DNA from: Methylococcaceae bacterium
Lineage (GTDB): Bacteria; Pseudomonadota; Gammaproteobacteria; Methylococcales; Methylomonadaceae
DNA length: 11,350 nt
Reading direction: 5' to 3'
Assembly: GCA_947505055.1 (NCBI GenBank)
Contig: CANNLO010000137.1
Span: forward strand, 1-11,350
Of this stretch, positions 1 to 4,036 are shown piece after piece; position 1 is the first letter of the stretch, and each line of letters starts with the position of its first letter. The translations under genes and the position numbers were made by a program. Below the pieces are notes generated by a model. The model did not search any database and was not told the DNA's origin. It saw only the letters and a program-made list of their open reading frames with translations.

Positions 1-9
1 GTTCCTCCT
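1..9 (-). promoter_or_regulatory. Ribosome binding site of a minus-strand gene outside the window
   Basis: Read on the minus strand, AGGAGGAAC directly follows the TAG stop of the 66-residue gene. This is a near-perfect Shine-Dalgarno sequence with no room left for its start codon inside the window. It implies that the small gene is the first cistron of an operon continuing leftwards and that the next start codon lies within a few bases of the window edge. The identity of that gene cannot be seen. Confidence 0.6.
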
Positions 10-210
10 CTATGGCTTTGGGCTAGATTCTGCCCAAGCCGCTACGATGTCGCTACTAGCCTGCTGAATGATGCCGGGTAGCTTGCTTGCCTGCGCGCTG
101 GATGCACGCAGAAAGCGGAACGTAGCGAGTGCTACAGATCTAACAGCGCTACCAGAGTTGGTAGCTTTAGCTGTGTTATTTAGTGGTATACCTTGTTTAT
201 GTTGTGACAT
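10..210 (-). CDS. Small unrecognised protein, 66 aa
   Basis: I do not recognise this protein. It is a basic, Ala/Ser-rich 66-residue product with no cysteine, no obvious signal peptide and no long hydrophobic segment. The central stretch (about residues 22-55) is Ala/Ser/Leu-rich and could form one amphipathic helix. I believe it is a real gene because the ATG is preceded by AAAGGAG at good spacing (AAAGGAGTTAATC then ATG) and because its stop abuts another strong ribosome binding site, so it sits in an operon going left. A hairpin at 242-263 lies in its probable 5' leader. A small regulatory or structural protein is possible, but nothing in the sequence fixes a function. Confidence 0.55.
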   Translation of the reverse strand: MSQHKQGIPLNNTAKATNSGSAVRSVALATFRFLRASSAQASKLPGIIQQASSDIVAAWAESSPKP

Positions 211-241
211 GATTAACTCCTTTATTAAAGTACAACGTTAA

Positions 242-263
242 ACGGCATTCGAGTGAATGCCGT
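242..263. repeat. Perfect 9-bp inverted repeat (hairpin 1 of 3)
   Basis: ACGGCATTC, then the loop GAGT, then GAATGCCGT, gives a stable GC-containing stem with a tetraloop. It lies 32-53 bases upstream of the start of the 66-aa minus-strand gene, so it would be in that gene's leader or its promoter. In the minus direction it is followed by only three T, so it is a weak candidate for an intrinsic terminator. It could be an operator or a leader hairpin. Confidence 0.5.
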
Positions 264-269
264 GGATTA

Positions 270-300
270 TTGGTCAATAAGCTAAAAGCTTACAGACCAA
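270..300. repeat. Interrupted inverted repeat (hairpin 2 of 3)
   Basis: The outer arms TTGGTC (270-275) and GACCAA (295-300) and the inner arms TAAGCT (278-283) and AGCTTA (287-292) are perfectly complementary. They are separated by a 2x2 internal loop and closed by an AAA loop. Twelve base pairs in 31 bases is clearly more than chance for this composition. It sits 6 bases from hairpin 1 and 7 bases from hairpin 3. Role unknown. Confidence 0.5.
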
Positions 301-307
301 ACTGGAA

Positions 308-328
308 AAGGCTCGTTATACGAGCCTT
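308..328 (-). terminator. Hairpin 3 of 3, terminator-like on the minus strand
   Basis: AAGGCTCG (308-315) and CGAGCCTT (321-328) form a perfect 8-bp stem with loop TTATA. Read on the minus strand the stem is followed by TTTTCC, a short T-run resembling a weak intrinsic terminator. Read on the plus strand it is preceded by AAAA and followed by TTGTAA, so activity in that direction is less likely. If it terminates minus-strand transcription, the RNA ending here would come from the geneless stretch 331-620, which makes a small RNA possible. A leader attenuator for the 66-aa gene is the alternative. Confidence 0.35.
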
Positions 329-355
329 GTAATTAGTTTAGTTGTGAGATGCCTT

Positions 356-440
356 GGGTCCCCCTGCCGCTTTTTACAAAGCGAATCCGAAGTGGGGTAC
401 GGCTTTTGTAGAACGGGGGATGGGGAACTGAATGACCCCA
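356..440. other. GC-rich island with multiple complementary arms (possible structured RNA)
   Basis: This stretch is much richer in G and C than the flanking AT-rich DNA and has no convincing ORF. Complementary arms include GGGTC (356-360) with GACCC (434-438), TCCCCC (359-364) with GGGGGA (415-420), CGCTTT (368-373) with AAAGCG (378-383, loop TTAC), and TGGGG (421-425) with CCCCA (436-440); some of these exclude one another. A 40-codon minus-strand frame starting with ATG at 442-440 crosses it but lacks a Shine-Dalgarno site. It may be a structured or antisense RNA, a dispersed repeat or a decayed gene. The sequence alone does not decide. Confidence 0.2.
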
Positions 441-462
441 TGTAGACGAATTAAGGGATTCT

Positions 463-509
463 TAAAAAAAATTTTAAAAATTTTTAGGGGGTTTTTAGTA
501 CGTGGTACT
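463..509. other. A/T tract and short palindrome in the geneless gap
   Basis: Bases 463-485 are almost pure A/T in alternating A and T runs, including the self-complementary AAAAATTTTT at 476-485, as in intrinsically bent DNA. At 497-509 lies AGTAC, GTG, AGTAC's complement GTACT, a 13-base palindrome. It contains GTGGTACTT (502-510), whose reverse complement AAGTACCAC recurs at 3795-3803. Together these look like upstream regulatory DNA for the cupin gene at 624. Confidence 0.25.
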
Positions 510-559
510 TTGGGTTACAAGTTTAAACATCCTTCTTTGAGAGTACCCCTAAGGTGTAA

Positions 560-588
560 TTGTGGATTTAGGTTGGAAGCGATATAAA
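560..588 (+). promoter_or_regulatory. Probable sigma70-type promoter of the EutQ-like cupin gene
   Basis: TTGTGG (560-565) and TATAAA (583-588) are separated by 17 bases, placing the transcript start near 595 and leaving a leader of about 29 bases before the GTG at 624. The segment TAGGTTG (569-575), 6 bases, ATATAAA (582-588) is closely matched upstream of the Fae homologue (2314-2334). The -10 match is good and the -35 match only moderate. Confidence 0.35.
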
Positions 589-623
589 TATATCTTGATT
601 AATAAACCCCAAGGAGAAGTATT

Positions 624-977
624 GTGAGAGGTAAACCGTTTCATTATAAAAAACAAGCAATTAAAGTAGTTCAGCCGTCAATGAACATTCCTGGCGTCGG
701 TGCTTTTCTCGGCGACACATTTGTTTCTACAGATGTGGATAAAAGAATTTGTGCTGGGTTTTTTCATTTAGAAAAAAGTAATGAATTAAAGTACAGTTAT
801 GATTACGATGAAATGAAAATTGTTGTAGAAGGCACATTCATTATTTCTGACGATACTGGTCAAAAAGTGATTGCAACCGTTGGTGATGTCCTTTACTTCC
901 CTTCTGGAAGTAATGTTACGTTTAGTACGCCAGATCGTGCGGTTGGTTTTTTCTGTGGTCAACGTGCGCCACTTTAA
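624..977 (+). CDS. EutQ-like cupin-fold protein, 117 aa
   Basis: This is a single-domain cupin resembling the C-terminal cupin of the ethanolamine utilisation protein EutQ. Residues 58-71 (YSYDYDEMKIVVEG) correspond to cupin motif 1. The Gly-Asp-Val-Leu-Tyr-Phe-Pro-Ser-Gly run at residues 87-95 corresponds to motif 2. The histidines that normally bind metal in cupins are absent from both motifs, as in EutQ, so metal-dependent chemistry is not supported. I chose the GTG at 624 because AAGGAG lies 7 bases upstream (AAGGAGAAGTATT then GTG). No other eut gene is present, so an ethanolamine role is unlikely. The position next to NMG genes and the promoter shared with the Fae homologue suggest a role as a small-molecule-binding accessory protein for one-carbon metabolism. 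The fold is fairly sure; the function is not known. Confidence 0.8.
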   Translation: MRGKPFHYKKQAIKVVQPSMNIPGVGAFLGDTFVSTDVDKRICAGFFHLEKSNELKYSYDYDEMKIVVEGTFIISDDTGQKVIATVGDVLYFPSGSNVTFSTPDRAVGFFCGQRAPL

Positions 978-985
978 ATACTTAG

Positions 986-1023
986 TTAATCAAGTCTAGT
1001 ATAATTATTGTGGACTTGATTAA
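986..1023. terminator. Inverted repeat downstream of the cupin gene, possible bidirectional terminator
   Basis: TTAATCAAGTC (986-996) and GACTTGATTAA (1013-1023) are perfect 11-bp arms around a 16-base loop, starting 8 bases after the cupin stop codon. The A/T-rich distal stem followed by TAATAATT is compatible with weak termination. Its position between two converging genes fits a terminator. The lack of a continuous T-run lowers confidence. Confidence 0.4.
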
Positions 1024-1030
1024 TAATTGC

Positions 1031-1070
1031 AGGCGCGAAGAGTATAGTTAAAAGAATACTCTTCGCGCCT
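1031..1070. terminator. Perfect 15-bp inverted repeat overlapping the 3' end of the GNAT gene
   Basis: AGGCGCGAAGAGTAT (1031-1045) and its exact complement ATACTCTTCGCGCCT (1056-1070) flank a 10-base loop that contains the TAA stop of the minus-strand GNAT gene. The right arm therefore also encodes the last residues of the acetyltransferase. The stem is GC-rich and very stable. There is no T-run after it on either strand, so it may protect the 3' end of the mRNA or block read-through rather than act as a classical terminator. Confidence 0.5.
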
Positions 1071-1506
1071 CCAATTGTGTTGTTTCCCACTTTAGGTGTT
1101 TGTAATAACCAAGCGCGCCTTCATTTTCTATATCCACCAGCAATTGGGCGCGGGTTGCGCCTTTTGCTTTTGCCCATGCTAGCGTATGTTGTAGTAATTT
1201 CTTGCCCACGCCACGCCCTCTATAGTCAGCATCTACCACCATATCTTCAACCCAAGCAGAAGGTGCGCCTTGTGCGGTTGAAATGACTAACTGCGCTGTG
1301 ACCATGCCTATGACCTTGCCCGCTGAATTTCGCGCCAGTTGAATGGTTGCGTTGACTTTATTTTGCATGAGTAATTCAAGGCCAATTTTTTGTTTGGTTA
1401 AATCAGGATTAAAGTCTTTTTCTATATTAAATAGAACTGACAAAAGACAGGCTAATGAAGTTATATCACCTGGGAGGGCTTCGCTATAGGTAATGTTTTC
1501 AATCAT
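1048..1506 (-). CDS. GNAT-family N-acetyltransferase, 152 aa
   Basis: This is a GCN5-related acetyltransferase, expected to transfer acetyl from acetyl-CoA to an amine in the cytoplasm. The acetyl-CoA binding motif A is clear: residues 85-105 contain WVEDMVVDADYRGRGVGKKL, with the RGRGVG pyrophosphate loop at 96-101. The following helix and the C-terminal NEGALGYYKHLKW segment (about 128-140) match motif B of the fold. The length is normal for a single-domain GNAT. Its ATG overlaps the stop of the upstream XRE-cupin gene (ATGA at 1506-1503), so translation of the two is probably coupled. The substrate cannot be read from the sequence. Linkage to a methylamine cluster makes an amine or a glutamate derivative plausible, but that is only a guess. 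Confidence 0.88.
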   Translation of the reverse strand: MIENITYSEALPGDITSLACLLSVLFNIEKDFNPDLTKQKIGLELLMQNKVNATIQLARNSAGKVIGMVTAQLVISTAQGAPSAWVEDMVVDADYRGRGVGKKLLQHTLAWAKAKGATRAQLLVDIENEGALGYYKHLKWETTQLEARRVFF

Positions 1507-2135
1507 TCTTCACTGTAGTCTTGGTTGGGGGAGTCATAGTGGATAATGGCAAGAAACTTAATGGGTGTTTTTATTAATTTTTCTGGCCGATGCGGGATGT
1601 CACCTTGAAAGGTAAGTGAATCACCGTTGTTAAGTACAAAAGTTTCTTCTCCTACGCGATATTCAAGTACGCCTTCTAGCATGTGTATAAATTCCGTCCC
1701 CGGATGTTCAAATGCAGGAAATTCCTCACCAGAATCTTCAAGCGATATCAAAAAAGGTTCGAATGTTTTATGTGGTCCTTGATCATAAGCAAGTAATTGG
1801 TATGTGTGGCCTACGCGAGTCCCTCTTCTTACCACTTCCATGCCCTCGTCTTTTTTAACCAGTTGGGCGGCACCACGAGGCAGATTGTAGTTTTGGAATA
1901 GCTTAGATAAAGTAACGCCTAAGGCATTGGCAAGTTGTTCAAGTGTTTCTAAGCTGGTTGATGCAAGGCTATTTTCAATTTTACTTAACATGCCCCGACT
2001 AATGCCCGCCCGTTCTGATACTGCCGCAATAGTTAAGTTGTGATCTAAACGTAATTGCCGAATTGTTGCACCTAAATGCCGCCCAAGTGATTTTGGTTGA
2101 ACATCCGCTTTTATATTTACATTTTGTGTTGCCAC
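1503..2135 (-). CDS. XRE-family transcriptional regulator with C-terminal cupin domain, about 210 aa
   Basis: The N-terminal helix-turn-helix (roughly residues 20-77, including IAAVSERAGISRGMLSKIEN) is followed by a cupin_2 domain (about residues 115-200). Cupin motif 1 is around FEHPGTEFIHMLEG, and motif 2 is the Gly-Asp-Ser stretch ending in IPHRPE. This is the architecture of PuuR, which represses the gamma-glutamylated putrescine pathway. I prefer the GTG at 2135 because TAGG lies 7 bases upstream; an in-frame TTG at 2150 would add five residues but has no ribosome binding site. The gene is divergent from the Fae homologue and coupled to the GNAT gene. The inverted repeat at 2169-2195, just upstream of its start, is a natural candidate operator. 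The effector is unknown; N-methylglutamate or gamma-glutamylmethylamide are inferred possibilities. Confidence 0.88.
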   Translation of the reverse strand: MATQNVNIKADVQPKSLGRHLGATIRQLRLDHNLTIAAVSERAGISRGMLSKIENSLASTSLETLEQLANALGVTLSKLFQNYNLPRGAAQLVKKDEGMEVVRRGTRVGHTYQLLAYDQGPHKTFEPFLISLEDSGEEFPAFEHPGTEFIHMLEGVLEYRVGEETFVLNNGDSLTFQGDIPHRPEKLIKTPIKFLAIIHYDSPNQDYSEE

Positions 2136-2168
2136 GCTGATACCTATCAATAATATTCAATTTAAATA

Positions 2169-2195
2169 CTACAAGAGTACAAGCAATTCTTGTAG
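2169..2195. promoter_or_regulatory. Candidate operator between the XRE-cupin and Fae-homologue genes
   Basis: CTACAAGA (2169-2176) and TCTTGTAG (2188-2195) form a perfect 8-bp inverted repeat with an 11-base spacer. A further direct copy of TACAAG sits inside it at 2178-2183. It lies 34-60 bases upstream of the regulator's GTG start and about 200 bases upstream of the divergent Fae homologue. The placement suits autoregulation by the XRE-cupin protein. Binding is inference. Confidence 0.4.
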
Positions 2196-2253
2196 AAAAA
2201 TTCATTTTATCAATAATCAAGGAAAATAATATATCAAATTCCTATTTTTCAGC

Positions 2254-2280
2254 AAAAAAAGTTTCATTTAGATAAAAATA
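2254..2280. repeat. A-tract motif shared with the mgdA upstream region
   Basis: AAAAAAGTTTCAT at 2255-2267 recurs exactly at 3881-3893 upstream of mgdA, and AAAAAAGTTT recurs again at 3956-3965. The bases that follow here (TTAGATAAAAATA, 2268-2280) resemble TTAGATAAAAAATA at 4004-4017, just before mgdA. The local A/T richness lowers the significance of each match. The shared pair of motifs in both control regions could still reflect a common regulator or an UP-element-like role. Confidence 0.3.
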
Positions 2281-2313
2281 GTTTATTAAAAATAAATAAT
2301 TAGTTTTATTATG

Positions 2314-2334
2314 TAGGTTGTATTTTCATATAAA
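2314..2334 (+). promoter_or_regulatory. Probable promoter of the Fae homologue
   Basis: TAGGTTG (2314-2320), 7 bases, ATATAAA (2328-2334) repeats the layout found upstream of the EutQ-like cupin gene (569-588). TATAAA is a good -10 hexamer; the -35 region (TTATTA at about 2306-2311) is poor, which could mean an activator is needed. The predicted leader is about 50 bases before the TTG start. Confidence 0.3.
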
Positions 2335-2392
2335 GTTAAGTTGATAGTGGTAATTTTTGATCAATAAATTAATTATTTTTAAGGAGAGTATT

Positions 2393-2941
2393 TTGAACGA
2401 GAGAATTGTGATGCGAACAGGTGAAGCCTTGATTGCTGGAGGTCCTCCAGGAACTGCTGCAGAACCGGAAATTATTATTGGTGAATTAGACGGGCCTGTT
2501 GGCACTGCTATTGCTAGCCTTACTGGCGATCAAGTGGCTGGACATACGCGTGTTTTTGCATTGTTGAATACAGATATTCAAGTGAGACCTATAACTTTAA
2601 TGGTAAGCAAGGTGACGGTTAAGGATAGCAAATATACCAATATTTTGATGGGGACTGTGCAAGCGGCTATTGCTAACGGTGTGCTAGATGCTGTTCGTGC
2701 TGGAGATATTCCTAAAGAGCGCGCGAATGATTTGGGAATTATTATTTCGGTTTGGCTCAATCCAATGGTCACCAAAGACGAGAATCTTGATCACAAAATT
2801 TTATTTGACATTCATCGTAGGGCTACTGCCTTAGCGATTCATAAAGCTATGACAAATAAGCCTGACATTGACTGGTTGCTTGATAATCAAGATAAAATTA
2901 CCCATAAATATTATCAAATGGGGTTGGATGGCAAGCTTTAA
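2393..2941 (+). CDS. Formaldehyde-activating enzyme (Fae) homologue, about 182 aa, catalytic His apparently absent
   Basis: Fae condenses formaldehyde with tetrahydromethanopterin in the cytoplasm of methylotrophs. Family features are clear: GEAL at residues 10-13, EIIIGELDGPVGTAIA (26-41), TLMVSKVTVKD (about 64-74), and a C-terminal segment in which an Asp-Asn/Asp-Leu-Gly region precedes FDIHRRATALAIHKAM. In canonical Fae the segment before the IIG motif carries the catalytic histidine (His17 in the literature on the Methylobacterium enzyme). Here the aligned stretch AAEPEIIIG has no histidine, so it probably belongs to the Fae2/Fae3-type homologues and may bind the adduct or act as a sensor rather than catalyse. 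I prefer TTG at 2393 because AAGGAG (2381-2386) is 6 bases upstream; an in-frame TTG at 2357 would place that site inside the gene. The stop overlaps that of the convergent deformylase-family gene. Confidence 0.85.
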   Translation: MNERIVMRTGEALIAGGPPGTAAEPEIIIGELDGPVGTAIASLTGDQVAGHTRVFALLNTDIQVRPITLMVSKVTVKDSKYTNILMGTVQAAIANGVLDAVRAGDIPKERANDLGIIISVWLNPMVTKDENLDHKILFDIHRRATALAIHKAMTNKPDIDWLLDNQDKITHKYYQMGLDGKL

Positions 2942-3753
2942 ATTTTCTTATGGCGGCTTGCCCATGCAAGACATGTTTCAATCAAGTCGCCTAACAAAGA
3001 TTTGACGTCTTTAGCAAGCTCAGGCGCGTATTGATAAAGTGGATTTTCATGCATATAAATGCATTGATTCATCTCTAACTGTACCGCGTGAATGTTGATG
3101 GCAGGTATTCCATAACTTCTAGTAATGTAACCTCCCTTAAAACGCCCATTGAAAACATAGCTATATTTTTTAGCATGCTCAGATTTTTGCATAACCTCAA
3201 TAAGTGCTTCTTGTAAAGATACATTGCAAGACTGTAAGTCAGCAGTACCGAAATTTAAGTCTGGCAATTTTCCTGAGAAAAATCGAGGCACATAAGAAGC
3301 AATTGAATGTGCATCCCACAATAAAGCGACCCCATGAATTGAATGTATCCTATGCAGCTCTGATTTAAGTTTAAGGTGATATTGCTTCCAATACAGTTTT
3401 ACTCTAATTCTTATCTCAGCTTCATTCGGGATTTTTCCCTTTAAATAAATAGGTTGCTTATCAAAAGTGTCAATTGGGCATATTCCGGTCGTATCCTGTC
3501 CTGGATATAAGGATATATCGTCTGGTGGTCTATTTAGATCAATCACATAACGCATATATATCGCCGATAACACTGAGACGTCATAAGCTTCTGCCATGTC
3601 ATATAAAAGGGGTAGGTGCCAGTCAGTATCAGGCATTTTCAGGGCAGCCGATGTCATATCGCAGGCAATTATTTGTGGGATTTTTGTTCCTACATGTGGC
3701 ATAGATAGAAGTATCGGTGAATTTCTACTGCAAGAATTAAACATCCTTTTCAT
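2938..3753 (-). CDS. N-formylglutamate amidohydrolase (HutG-type) family protein, 271 aa
   Basis: The family hydrolyses N-formyl-L-glutamate to glutamate and formate. Motifs are well kept along the whole length: SMPHVGTKIP (residues 17-26), DTDWH (42-46), RYVIDLNRPPD (68-78), LLWDAHSI (144-151), LPDLNFGT (163-170), NGRFKGGYITR (202-212) and IHAVQLEM (221-228). The length is usual. No other histidine-degradation gene is seen, so a role in histidine catabolism is doubtful here. Between a Fae homologue and N-methylglutamate dehydrogenase, it may recover glutamate from N-formylglutamate formed by a side reaction of one-carbon oxidation; this is inference. The start is uncertain: the first ATG (3753) has only a weak GGTG upstream and a second ATG lies three codons later. 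The gene is divergent from mgdA across a 283-base control region. Confidence 0.88.
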   Translation of the reverse strand: MKRMFNSCSRNSPILLSMPHVGTKIPQIIACDMTSAALKMPDTDWHLPLLYDMAEAYDVSVLSAIYMRYVIDLNRPPDDISLYPGQDTTGICPIDTFDKQPIYLKGKIPNEAEIRIRVKLYWKQYHLKLKSELHRIHSIHGVALLWDAHSIASYVPRFFSGKLPDLNFGTADLQSCNVSLQEALIEVMQKSEHAKKYSYVFNGRFKGGYITRSYGIPAINIHAVQLEMNQCIYMHENPLYQYAPELAKDVKSLLGDLIETCLAWASRHKKI

Positions 3754-3783
3754 ATTTTATATGCACCATATTTTATGGGTAAC

Positions 3784-3813
3784 TACCACTTAGGAAGTAC
3801 CACTTAATTTATA
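3784..3813 (-). promoter_or_regulatory. Putative minus-strand -10 box with adjacent TACCACTTA direct repeats
   Basis: On the minus strand TATAAA (3813-3808) is a candidate -10 for the deformylase-family gene. Beside it, at the expected start of transcription, TACCACTTA occurs twice (3784-3792 and 3798-3806), 14 bases apart. AAGTACCAC here also recurs in reverse complement at 502-510 upstream of the cupin gene. The spacing suits a repressor binding site. No good -35 box is visible. Confidence 0.3.
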
Positions 3814-3842
3814 AACCAAATAACTCATTAATAATTATTATC

Positions 3843-3855
3843 GTAGTTAAACTAC
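3843..3855. promoter_or_regulatory. 13-bp palindrome in the mgdA control region
   Basis: GTAGTT, A, AACTAC is a perfect odd-centred palindrome about 46 bases upstream of the probable mgdA -35 box. The half site AACTAC is found again at 3781-3786. The position is typical of an activator site for the operon. Which protein might bind is unknown. Confidence 0.35.
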
Positions 3856-3900
3856 TCTAGCATAAAGTTTAATTTTAATTAAAAAAGTTTCATGTAAGTG

Positions 3901-3930
3901 TTGACACTCATTCTTTAAATGTGGCTTAAT
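3901..3930 (+). promoter_or_regulatory. Probable sigma70 promoter of the mgd-gmaS-mgs operon
   Basis: TTGACA (3901-3906) is a perfect -35 hexamer. With an 18-base spacer it is followed by CTTAAT (3925-3930), a 4/6 match to the -10 consensus. The start of transcription would fall near 3937, giving a 5' leader of about 100 bases. The A-tract at 3881-3886 just upstream could act as an UP element. No other promoter of comparable quality is seen upstream of the later genes. Confidence 0.5.
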
Positions 3931-3981
3931 ACAAACAACTAGTTTCACATAGATTAAAAAAGTTTACTTTATTTAGAGAGT

Positions 3982-4002
3982 AATCATTTAATCAAAATGA
4001 TT
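3982..4002 (+). other. Inverted repeat in the mgdA leader
   Basis: AATCATTT (3982-3989) and AAATGATT (3995-4002) are perfect 8-bp arms with loop AATCA, followed on the plus strand by three more T. It would lie in the mRNA leader, 35-55 bases before the mgdA start. The stem is A/T-rich and weak, so an operator is as likely as an RNA hairpin. Confidence 0.3.
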
Positions 4003-4036
4003 TTTAGATAAAAAATAGGGTTCTTGGAGCTAATAA

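Noticed and set aside
235..265. Integron attC-like core (GTTAAAC) near the first hairpin
   Set aside because: Only one seven-base core-like match is present, with no partner core in the right order and no integrase in the window.
320..442. A 40-codon minus-strand frame starting with ATG at 442-440 across the GC-rich island
   Set aside because: There is no Shine-Dalgarno sequence before the ATG, only T-rich DNA, and the frame coincides with strongly self-complementary sequence. Other frames in the island are equally open, so there is no coding signal.
2357..2392. Extended N-terminus of the Fae homologue from TTG at 2357
   Set aside because: It would place the only good ribosome binding site (2381-2386) inside the gene, and the extra 12 residues do not resemble the Fae N-terminus.
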